From the NCBI GenBank assembly GCA_019242135.1, contig JAFAWC010000689.1:1-5309 (forward strand): a stretch of 5,309 bases of DNA. Reading direction: 5' to 3'. The notes under the pieces were generated by a model that saw only the letters and a list, made by a program, of their open reading frames with translations, was not told the DNA's origin and made no database searches. Origin of the DNA: Mycobacteriaceae bacterium. GTDB lineage: Bacteria > Actinomycetota > Actinomycetes > Mycobacteriales > Mycobacteriaceae. Positions 1 through 5,131 of this stretch are shown piece after piece (the stretch's first letter is position 1; each line of letters begins with the position of its first letter). The translations under genes were made by a program, and so were the position numbers.

Positions 1-219
1 GCGGGTGAACGCCCACGGAATCGCGTCGAGGAACGCCGCCCGCTTGTCCGGGTAGCGGGCGTAGAGCGTGCGCTTGGTGATGCCTGCGGCCTGCGCGATC
101 GCCTCCATGGTGGTTCCGTCATAGCCGTTGTCAAGAAACGTCACCACCGCCGCCTCGCGCAGTCGCTGCCGAAGAGCACGGGATTCGGCCTCCGTCGGTC
201 GGCCTCGTCGTGTCGCCAC
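1..219 (-). CDS. TetR-family transcriptional regulator, N-terminal part (cut by window edge)
   Basis: Only the first 73 codons lie in the window; the ligand-binding domain is beyond the left edge. The visible protein begins ATRRGRPTEAESRALRQRL after the initiator. This basic GRP-containing arm is usual before a TetR DNA-binding domain. Helix 1 follows (REAAVVTFLDNGYDGTT), and a helix-turn-helix spans roughly residues 37-57 (MEAIAQAAGITKRTLYARY, then PDKRAAF), a textbook TetR signature. I chose the GTG at 217-219 because the frame is closed upstream by the TAG stop of the acyl-CoA dehydrogenase gene and no better start exists between. Only 12 bases separate the two genes, and a weak TAGG overlapping that stop could serve as ribosome site, so cotranscription is likely. 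Inference: it represses its own operon, whose promoter carries an inverted repeat near 2394-2415. The effector, perhaps an acyl-CoA, cannot be deduced. Confidence 0.9.
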   Translation of the reverse strand, partial: MATRRGRPTEAESRALRQRLREAAVVTFLDNGYDGTTMEAIAQAAGITKRTLYARYPDKRAAFLDAIPWAFTR

Positions 220-231
220 CGTCTGCGATAC

Positions 232-1539
232 CTACTCGGCTGTCTGGCCCCGCGTGACGCCCGCCAGCTTGTCGGCGAATTTGGCCTCCGCGGCTTCCCG
301 CAGTCGCAGCAGATGCTCCGACGGAAACACGTCGGGGGCCGCCTTGTACTCCTTGAGCAGCAACCGCGCCAACGTGACCTTGTGGACTTCCGTAGGTCCG
401 TCGGCGAGCCCGAGGACGAACGATTCCGTGAGATAGCGCACGAACGGCATCTCGTGTGTCGTGCCCAGCGAGCCGTGGATCTGCAGAGCGCGCGCACTCA
501 CGTCGTGCAGCACCTTTTGCATCATCGCTTTGACCGCCGAGATGTCGGCACGCACGGCCCGATAGTCGTTGTGCTGGTCGATCTTCCACGCCGTCTGCAA
601 CGTCAGCAGCCGGAACGCCTCGATTTCCATCCACGAGTCGGCGACCATCTCTTGCACCAGCTGCTTGTTGGACAGCGTCTCGCCCTGGGTGTAACGCGAT
701 ACCGCCCGTTCGCACAGCATGTCGAAGATCCGCCGCACCAGGCCGACGGTGCGCATTGCGTGGTGGATCCGGCCGCCTCCGAGGCGGGTCTGGGCGACCA
801 CGAACGCGCCGCCCTGCGGGCCGAGCATGTGGTCGGCGGGCACCCGCACGTCCTCATAGCGCACGTAGCCTTCTCGACCTCCCCCGATCGGCTGGTAGCC
901 CAGGCCGACATCACGCAGCACGGTGATGCCCGGAGTCTCGGCGGGCACGACGAACATCGAATGCCGTTCGTAAGGCGGTGCCTGCGGGTCGGTGACCGCC
1001 ATGACGATCAGAAACGACGCCATCGACGCGAACGACGAAAACCACTTCTCACCGTTGATGATCCACTCGTCGCCGTCCTGGACGGCGGTCGTGGTGAACA
1101 CCTTGGGATCCGCGCCGCCTTGCGGTTCGGTCATCGAGAAGCAGGACACGATCCGGTTGTCTAGCAGCGGCTCCAGGTAGCGCTCTTTCAGTTCCGGGGT
1201 GCCGTAGTGGGCCAGTATTTCGCTGTTGCCCGAATCGGGCGCCTGCGAGCCGAACACAATCGGCGCGCATTCGCAGCGGCCCAGGATCTCGTTGAGCAGG
1301 GCGAGTTTCACCTGACCGTAGCCTGGACCGCCCAGATGCGGGCCAAGGTGGGTGGCCCATAGTCCGCGTTGTTTGACGATTTTCTGCAGGGGCGGGATCA
1401 GCGCTTGGCGCACCGGGTCGTTGAGGTCGTGTGACTCCGTGACGATCAGGTCGATGGGCTCGCACTCCGAGCGCACGAAATCTTCGACCCAGGCCAGCTG
1501 CGCGGCCCACTGCGGGTCCGTCGAGAAGTCCCACGCCAT
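232..1539 (-). CDS. Acyl-CoA dehydrogenase, ACAD10/ACAD11-like (FadE family)
   Basis: A 435-residue FAD-dependent flavoenzyme, full length for the family, expected to introduce the alpha-beta double bond into an acyl-CoA in the cytoplasm and pass electrons to an electron-transfer flavoprotein. The N-terminal helical domain (about 1-130) is followed by the flavin/substrate signature CFSMTEPQGGADP (133-145) and a beta domain with WIINGEKWFSS (159-169). The C-terminal helical domain contains LGGGRIHHAMR (253-263) and QIHGSLGT (353-360). The catalytic-base region reads LADGPTEVHK (378-387), so Asp380 occupies the place of the Glu found in medium-chain enzymes, as in ACAD10/ACAD11-type members. 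The ATG at 1537-1539 is supported by a strong purine-rich ribosome site seven bases upstream. It lies 72 bases after the crotonase gene and 12 before the TetR gene, implying one beta-oxidation-type operon. The substrate is not predictable; branched or bulky acyl-CoAs are possible. Confidence 0.95.
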   Translation of the reverse strand: MAWDFSTDPQWAAQLAWVEDFVRSECEPIDLIVTESHDLNDPVRQALIPPLQKIVKQRGLWATHLGPHLGGPGYGQVKLALLNEILGRCECAPIVFGSQAPDSGNSEILAHYGTPELKERYLEPLLDNRIVSCFSMTEPQGGADPKVFTTTAVQDGDEWIINGEKWFSSFASMASFLIVMAVTDPQAPPYERHSMFVVPAETPGITVLRDVGLGYQPIGGGREGYVRYEDVRVPADHMLGPQGGAFVVAQTRLGGGRIHHAMRTVGLVRRIFDMLCERAVSRYTQGETLSNKQLVQEMVADSWMEIEAFRLLTLQTAWKIDQHNDYRAVRADISAVKAMMQKVLHDVSARALQIHGSLGTTHEMPFVRYLTESFVLGLADGPTEVHKVTLARLLLKEYKAAPDVFPSEHLLRLREAAEAKFADKLAGVTRGQTAE

Positions 1540-1541
1540 CG

Positions 1542-1554
1542 CCTTTCCCTTCCT
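1542..1554 (-). promoter_or_regulatory. Ribosome binding site of the acyl-CoA dehydrogenase gene
   Basis: The minus strand reads AGGAAGGGAAAGG just before CGATG. The GGAAGGG core is seven bases from the ATG. This is the strongest Shine-Dalgarno-like sequence in the window, and it fixes the start at 1539. The contrast with the apparently leaderless upstream gene suggests the dehydrogenase is translated independently on the shared transcript. Confidence 0.8.
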
Positions 1555-1575
1555 GCAGTTTGCCCCGCACGCACT

Positions 1576-1591
1576 TTCCCGCGCTCGGGAA
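1576..1591 (-). other. Perfect 6-bp hairpin in the gap between the crotonase and dehydrogenase genes
   Basis: The minus strand reads TTCCCG-AGCG-CGGGAA, a six-base-pair stem with a four-base loop, in the 72-base gap of the putative operon. No T-rich tract follows, so it is not a typical intrinsic terminator. It could stabilise the upstream message, mark a processing site or partly attenuate transcription. It could also be chance in GC-rich DNA. Confidence 0.4.
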
Positions 1592-1611
1592 GTCTGCGAG
1601 CGGTGACCGTG

Positions 1612-2388
1612 TCACGACGACCATTTCTGCCGGCGGGCAGCGGCTTCCTCGGTGGCGTGGCTGAGCACCTGGTTGCGGTTCTCCAGCTCCAGGGCCGCCG
1701 ACAGACTCGCCGCGTCGGTGTTGACCTGCACCGCGCGTTTGGTCAGCTGCACACCCAACGGCGCCAATTGCGCGATGCCACGAGCTAATTCGAGGGCACG
1801 ATCGAGCAGCTGGTCGGGCGCCACCAGCTGGCTGACCAGGCCGCGGCGGTCGGCTTCCTCGGCGGAAACCGTGCGTCCGGTGAGCATCCAGTCCGCGGCG
1901 ACGCCGGTGCCCACGATGCGGGGCAGGTGGTAGCTCATGCCCATCTCCGCACCCGACAGCCCGAGCAGAATGGCGGCGTTGCCGAACGAAGCGGCGGTGG
2001 AGGCGATGCGGATGTCGGCGGCCAGACTCAGCGCCAGTCCGCCGCCCACACACGGCCCGTTGATCGCGGCGATCACCGGCTGCGGCATCGCAACGATTGC
2101 CTGCGGCAGCGCGGCCATGGCTTCTTGGAACCGCAGCCGGTCGATGGCGGGATCGCTGGCATCCGGCACCCCGGGCCCGAAATCACGCACGTCGATGCCC
2201 GAGCAGAATCCACGCCCGGCGCCCGTCAGGACGACCACGTTGATAGACGCGTCGTTGGCCACCGCGGCGCACGTCCGCCGCAGCTCGCCGACCATCATTT
2301 CGTTGATCGCGTTCAGCCGGGCCGCACGGTTCAGCCGTAAGAGCGCGACGCCGGCCTGCGGCACCTCGACGGTGAGGGTCTCGGCCAC
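1612..2388 (-). CDS. Enoyl-CoA hydratase/isomerase (crotonase) family protein with atypical catalytic residues
   Basis: A 258-residue single-domain crotonase, normal length for the family. The CoA-ester oxyanion hole is seen in GRGFCSGIDV (58-67) and NGPCVGGGLALSLAADIRIAS (110-130), with backbone amides near Ser63 and Gly116. The C-terminal part has GRTVSAEEADRRGLVSQLV (171-189), typical of the family. Aligned by eye with rat mitochondrial hydratase, both catalytic glutamates are replaced by alanine (Ala119 for Glu144, Ala139 for Glu164). Glu148 in LSGAEMGMSYHLPR instead falls where dienoyl-CoA isomerase has its catalytic Asp204. It may therefore be an isomerase or a non-standard hydratase rather than a classic EchA; the exact reaction is open. 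The start is GTG at 2386-2388, directly at the predicted transcription start, with no Shine-Dalgarno sequence. As first gene of the operon with the acyl-CoA dehydrogenase and TetR genes, it likely acts on the dehydrogenase product or a related acyl-CoA. Confidence 0.93.
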   Translation of the reverse strand: MAETLTVEVPQAGVALLRLNRAARLNAINEMMVGELRRTCAAVANDASINVVVLTGAGRGFCSGIDVRDFGPGVPDASDPAIDRLRFQEAMAALPQAIVAMPQPVIAAINGPCVGGGLALSLAADIRIASTAASFGNAAILLGLSGAEMGMSYHLPRIVGTGVAADWMLTGRTVSAEEADRRGLVSQLVAPDQLLDRALELARGIAQLAPLGVQLTKRAVQVNTDAASLSAALELENRNQVLSHATEEAAARRQKWSS

Positions 2389-2393
2389 CCACT

Positions 2394-2415
2394 AACTATA
2401 CCTTAGCGTATATTT
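2394..2415. promoter_or_regulatory. AT-rich inverted repeat overlapping the operon promoter, candidate TetR operator
   Basis: The plus strand reads AA-c-TATAC, a six-base centre CTTAGC, then GTATA-t-TT. The arms TATAC/GTATA are perfect, and one mismatch separates them from a further AA/TT pair, giving a 22-base imperfect palindrome. It covers the -10 element and most of the spacer, where a bound dimer would block RNA polymerase. The TetR-family gene at the end of the same operon is the obvious candidate ligand. It does not match the KstR consensus (TnnAACnnGTTnnA), as I recall it. Confidence 0.5.
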
Positions 2416-2422
2416 GTCTCAC
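2395..2422 (-). promoter_or_regulatory. Probable leaderless promoter of the crotonase-dehydrogenase-tetR operon
   Basis: On the minus strand a -10 element TATAGT (2400 to 2395) fits the mycobacterial TANNNT pattern and is close to TATAAT. The GTG start codon begins six bases after it, so the expected transcription start coincides with the first base of the gene. A weak -35-like GTGAGA (2422 to 2417) lies 16 bases upstream of the -10. The stretch is strikingly AT-rich compared with its surroundings. Leaderless mRNAs are common in mycobacteria. The motif is seen in the sequence; its activity is inferred. Confidence 0.6.
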
Positions 2423-2524
2423 CGGGGCCGTGGCGCGTCGGTGTCACCCCAGGCGATCGCTCAGCCGCACGAAAGACTCAGCAGATTGGTAGCGATATGC
2501 CAGCTGTCCTTTCGACTGACTAAC

Positions 2525-2530
2525 TAACGT
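2525..2530 (+). promoter_or_regulatory. Weak candidate -10 element for the secreted-protein gene
   Basis: TAACGT fits the loose TANNNT pattern and would place the transcription start near 2537, leaving a leader of about 45 bases. No convincing -35 is visible at the right distance. The gene must be read from a promoter in this 190-base divergent region, but this particular hexamer is only the best of several weak options. Confidence 0.22.
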
Positions 2531-2550
2531 TGCTCTCCGGGTCGGATCGA

Positions 2551-2569
2551 ACGCAAGACGACGCAAGAC
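2551..2569 (+). repeat. Short direct repeat ACGCAAGAC x2 in the leader of the secreted-protein gene
   Basis: ACGCAAGAC occurs at 2551-2559 and again at 2561-2569, one base apart, giving a period of ten bases, about one helical turn. The second copy runs into the ribosome site. A period of one turn allows two copies of a regulator to bind on the same DNA face, or the repeat may be an RNA-level signal. Neither is demonstrated by sequence alone. Confidence 0.45.
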
Positions 2570-2573
2570 AAGG
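2570..2573 (+). promoter_or_regulatory. Ribosome binding site supporting the ATG at 2582
   Basis: AAGG lies eight bases before ATG 2582-2584. An in-frame GTG at 2573-2575 overlaps this motif and has no comparable site upstream. The shorter ATG-initiated protein, which also gives a cleaner signal peptide beginning MNIKQL, is therefore preferred. Confidence 0.5.
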
Positions 2574-2581
2574 TGCTGGAT

Positions 2582-3034
2582 ATGAACATCAAGCAACTGG
2601 TCGCGGGAGGCGCACTCGCCTGTGCTGTTGGCCTCATCCCCATCGGCGTGGGCGCTGGGGTCGCCAGCGCTGCACCATGCTGGCCTGGTGCACAAGGCCA
2701 ATGTGGGCCGGGTCGGCCCGAGGGCCCGGCGCAGGACTTCCGCGCCGCGCCCGGCGATTGGGGTCGGCAGTGGAACCCCGGCGACAACGGTCGGCAGTGG
2801 AACCCCGGCGACAACGACTGGCGCGGCCGGTTCCGCGGCGCCCCGTGGGGTGACGGACTGCCGCCGTGGGGCTGGGGGGCTCCCCCTGCGCCGCTCTGGG
2901 GCGGACCGCCGGCGTGGGGTCAGCCGGCTGCGCCGATCAACTACTGGGGCTACAACGAGCAGCCGATATTTGATCCCGGCTACAACCAGTGGGGCTTCTG
3001 GTTCTTCGGGATATGGATCCCGCTGCCGTTCTGA
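2582..3034 (+). CDS. Small exported Trp/Gly/Pro-rich protein of mycobacterial type, function unknown
   Basis: A 150-residue protein with a clear Sec-type signal peptide: Lys4, a hydrophobic core (LVAGGALACAVGLIPIGVGAGV) and a likely cut after ASA at residue 30, so the mature chain would begin APCWPG. The mature part of about 120 residues holds 14 tryptophans, many Gly-Pro turns and two cysteines (Cys33, Cys41) eight apart that could form a disulfide. Residues 61-78 are a perfect nine-residue duplication (GRQWNPGDN). The end, INYWGYNEQPIFDPG then NQWGFWFFGIWIPLPF (135-150), is strongly hydrophobic and aromatic. I recognise the general style from mycobacterial secreted proteins of unknown function but no named family. 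There is no lipobox at the cleavage point. It stands alone between a divergent operon and a convergent one; a cell-envelope location is inferred. Starting at GTG 2573 would add three residues. Confidence 0.85.
   Translation: MNIKQLVAGGALACAVGLIPIGVGAGVASAAPCWPGAQGQCGPGRPEGPAQDFRAAPGDWGRQWNPGDNGRQWNPGDNDWRGRFRGAPWGDGLPPWGWGAPPAPLWGGPPAWGQPAAPINYWGYNEQPIFDPGYNQWGFWFFGIWIPLPF
2762..2815 (+). repeat. Perfect 27-bp tandem duplication inside the secreted-protein gene
   Basis: Two back-to-back 27-base units (2762-2788 and 2789-2815) are identical at every base, including third codon positions, and encode GRQWNPGDN twice in frame. Partial echoes flank them: PGDWGRQW overlaps the first unit and NPGDNDWRGR ends the second, suggesting an older nine-residue period. 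Identity at silent positions points to a recent duplication or ongoing slippage. Confidence 0.95.
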
Positions 3035-3059
3035 CGAGAATCGCCAGCGCGAACCCGAG

Positions 3060-4229
3060 TCAGGACCACGCGGTCACCACCGCGGTGAGCGCGGCCGTGA
3101 AGAGTACGGCCACGACGACCAGGTAGATGCCGTAGAACCGGCGCAGCCAGGACTGCAGCAACCTCGACAGTAGCCAGACCGCCAGTCCCACTGTCGAGAT
3201 TCGCAGTCCGCGCTCCAGCAGCGTCCAGCCGGCGAGCCGCCACAGGTCGATGTGGTGCTGCCCGGCGGCGCGGGCATACACCTTTACCGGTATGCCCGAC
3301 AACGCCTGGTGCATGATCGCGCTCGGGCCGGCGGCCAGCTGGTAAAAAGCCGTCGCCGCCATCCGCGGCGTGGTCAGAGGCGCGGGCAGCAGCACGCCGC
3401 GCGACGTCAGCCACGCGTTCGTCAGCACCCCGAGTACCGAGCCGGCGATCACCGCCCCGGCCCACGGCATCACTTGGCGCGGGACGGCGGCGGCCAGCAG
3501 CACCAACGCCATCTCGGCGACGATGAACCAGCTCAGCCCTTCGGCGAAGCCCCACAGAAATGCCAGCAGCAGTCCGTACGGTCCGCTGACGAGGCGGGCG
3601 ATCGCCGACCCGAGACGTGATCGGCGCTCGCGCACCGGATGTTGGTCGCGCAGCGTGACCACCGCGCGGCGCAACTCCCCCGCGGCGGTGGCGGTCGGGT
3701 TGACCGGCTGTCCGATTCGGACCTCCATCGGGCCGGGCGAGAAGCGGCCATGTTTCGCCAGCACGTCGCCGGTGCCGAGCAGCGCAACCGGGACGACGGG
3801 CACCGCGCAGTCGCGCGCCAAATGAAGTGCGCCAGAGCGGAATTCGCGCACCGCACCGTCGGTGGTACGTGTCCCCTCGGGGAAGATCACAACGCTGCGA
3901 CCTTGTGCCACTGCGGGTTTGACCGCGGCGAGTAGCGCGGCGTAGGTGCCGCCGTTGCCGCGCTGCACCGGCAATCCGCCCGCGAGGCTGGTGATCAAGA
4001 ACCGCCGCACCGGCACGTCGAACCAGTAATCCGACGCCGCGGCGAACACCGGCTGCGCGCGCGGCGGCAGCGCGGCGAGAAGCACCGCCGTGTCGGCGTG
4101 CGAGCTGTGGTTGGCCACCAGTACACAGCCGCTGGTTTGGGGCCACCGGCCCGTCACCGTCAGGCCCCCTGACAGCGAACACGCGGTCCGCCACAGGTAG
4201 TGCCGCAATGTACAGGCGAACATGCTCAT
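3060..4229 (-). CDS. PlsC-type 1-acylglycerol-3-phosphate acyltransferase fused to a C-terminal membrane domain
   Basis: The N-terminal 200 residues are a lysophospholipid acyltransferase: NHSSHAD (40-46) supplies the catalytic His41/Asp46, GGLPVQR (84-90) is the second motif, FPEGTR (116-121) binds the glycerophosphate, and VPVVPVAL (143-150) is the fourth. The expected reaction is acyl transfer to lysophosphatidic acid at the inner membrane leaflet. The protein has 389 residues, whereas simple PlsC proteins have about 240. Residues from about 215 form an added membrane domain with likely helices near 216-249, 253-272, 343-360 and 366-387, plus the loop SGIPVKVYARAAG (311-323). This part weakly recalls YqaA/DedA (VTT) proteins; that is an inference. 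The start overlaps the stop of the cytidylyltransferase gene as ATGA, and no Shine-Dalgarno sequence is visible, so translation is probably coupled. An ATG two codons later is also possible. Confidence 0.9.
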   Translation of the reverse strand: MSMFACTLRHYLWRTACSLSGGLTVTGRWPQTSGCVLVANHSSHADTAVLLAALPPRAQPVFAAASDYWFDVPVRRFLITSLAGGLPVQRGNGGTYAALLAAVKPAVAQGRSVVIFPEGTRTTDGAVREFRSGALHLARDCAVPVVPVALLGTGDVLAKHGRFSPGPMEVRIGQPVNPTATAAGELRRAVVTLRDQHPVRERRSRLGSAIARLVSGPYGLLLAFLWGFAEGLSWFIVAEMALVLLAAAVPRQVMPWAGAVIAGSVLGVLTNAWLTSRGVLLPAPLTTPRMAATAFYQLAAGPSAIMHQALSGIPVKVYARAAGQHHIDLWRLAGWTLLERGLRISTVGLAVWLLSRLLQSWLRRFYGIYLVVVAVLFTAALTAVVTAWS

Positions 4230-5131
4230 CCGAGGAGGTACGCCAACGGGAGAACGAGCAGGAGCGAATCGATCCGGTCAAGCAGGCCGCCGAAGCCGGG
4301 CAGCCATGTGCCGGCGTCCTTGACCTGGGCCTGCCTCTTCACCATCGACTCGAGCAGGTCGCCGAGCACGCCGCCGAACCCGACCGCGACGAGCAGGCCA
4401 ACCGAGATCGTGCCGAGCAACGTCAGCACGAGGAAGGCGCCGACGACGGCGCCCACCAGCCCGCCGACCGTTTTGTTGGGACTCAGCGGGGACAACGGCC
4501 GGCGGGCCCAGCGGAAGCGGCGCAACCCTTTTCCGCCGCACCACGCCGCGACATCGGTGGCGGCGGCCGCGAAGCACACCAGAAACGCTTCCGACCACAG
4601 CGTGACGAGGTGAGCCAACGACCAGCAGATCCACACGGACCCGAACGCCGTGAATGCGGTTCGCCTGACACCATGTTCGAGATCACCGCTGAACACCGAT
4701 GGCAACGCGCACGCCAGCACGATGATCGGCGCGAGACCCAGCAGGGCCGGGCGCAGCCAGGCTGCGAACGGATACCACAGGGCCAGCGCCAGGAGTAAGC
4801 CGGTGTCGACTCTGCTCAGTTTGACCAGTCGCGCGTATTCCGTCACCGCGATGACCGCCAATGCAGCAGCCAGCACCGCGGTGCTGCCACGGCCCAGCCA
4901 GATCGGGATGCCGACCACCGGTGCGATCAGCACCCATGTCGTCCATTTCCGGATCAACTCCCGCCGGCGCGAGGCAAACACCGCGATCCCCGCGATCACC
5001 AGGATCACCACCGTGACCCACATGAAAAAGACCGATCGCGCGTGCAGGTGGATGTGCAACGGCCCCAAGTCGACGTTGAGTGGCAGGCGCCGGTCGAGAT
5101 GAAGGATTCGCAGGTAATCGTCGATGAGCAT
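4226..5131 (-). CDS. Phosphatidate cytidylyltransferase (CdsA-type CDP-diacylglycerol synthase)
   Basis: A 301-residue polytopic membrane protein expected to convert phosphatidic acid and CTP to CDP-diacylglycerol. The family signature is visible near the C-terminus: SMVKRQAQVKDAG (262-274) followed by LPGFGGLLDRIDS (277-289), including Lys271-Asp272 and Asp285-Arg286-Ile-Asp288. Upstream are ATDVAAWCGGKG (191-202) with Asp193, and SPNKTVGG (217-224), which corresponds to the usual SPxKTxEG. The usual His of the HGG element is Phe280 here. Hydrophobic segments begin near 34, 65, 84, 110, 160, 181, 222, 242 and 289. The first ATG at 5131 overlaps the stop of the upstream gene (TGATG), with a weak GGGA five bases before it. 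The neighbours are a CDP-alcohol transferase upstream and an acyltransferase downstream, so its substrate and product are used within the cassette. As I recall, mycobacterial housekeeping cdsA lies beside frr/pyrH, so this is probably a paralogue. Confidence 0.92.
   Translation of the reverse strand: MLIDDYLRILHLDRRLPLNVDLGPLHIHLHARSVFFMWVTVVILVIAGIAVFASRRRELIRKWTTWVLIAPVVGIPIWLGRGSTAVLAAALAVIAVTEYARLVKLSRVDTGLLLALALWYPFAAWLRPALLGLAPIIVLACALPSVFSGDLEHGVRRTAFTAFGSVWICWSLAHLVTLWSEAFLVCFAAAATDVAAWCGGKGLRRFRWARRPLSPLSPNKTVGGLVGAVVGAFLVLTLLGTISVGLLVAVGFGGVLGDLLESMVKRQAQVKDAGTWLPGFGGLLDRIDSLLLVLPLAYLLG

Noticed and set aside
217..234. Dehydrogenase and TetR frames are the same frame, separated by one TAG and four codons, hinting at a readthrough fusion or split gene
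   Set aside because: Both proteins look complete at the junction, with a normal FadE C-terminus and a normal TetR N-terminal arm. Ordinary operon spacing explains it.
313..1164. Long plus-strand open frame of 283 codons opposite the acyl-CoA dehydrogenase gene
   Set aside because: Arg/His-rich translation with no recognisable motif, lying wholly antisense to a clear flavoenzyme gene. This is the usual artefact of GC-rich coding DNA.
1049..2053. Minus-strand open frame of 334 codons spanning the crotonase-dehydrogenase junction
   Set aside because: It is in another frame of two convincing genes, with low-complexity Arg/Gly/Ala content and no domain.
2440..2460. Small palindromes GGTGTCACC and GCGATCGC in the divergent intergenic region
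   Set aside because: Very short, GC-rich and placed away from both likely promoters; expected by chance at this composition.
2612..2626. Cys14 in the signal peptide as a lipoprotein attachment site
   Set aside because: The preceding residues A-L-A do not fit a lipobox, and Cys14 lies in the middle of the hydrophobic core, well before the ASA cleavage site.
2444..2701. Minus-strand open frame of 85 codons in the divergent region
   Set aside because: It overlaps the signal-peptide coding part of the secreted-protein gene and shows no motif.
3035..3059. Possible bidirectional terminator between the convergent secreted-protein and acyltransferase genes
   Set aside because: Only a four-base stem (TCGC/GCGA) with mismatches beyond it and no T-tract; not enough to call a terminator.
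2980..4281. Minus-strand open frame of 433 codons over the acyltransferase gene
   Set aside because: Out of frame with the PlsC motifs NHSSHAD and FPEGTR and Arg/Gly/Ala-rich; a shadow of the real gene.
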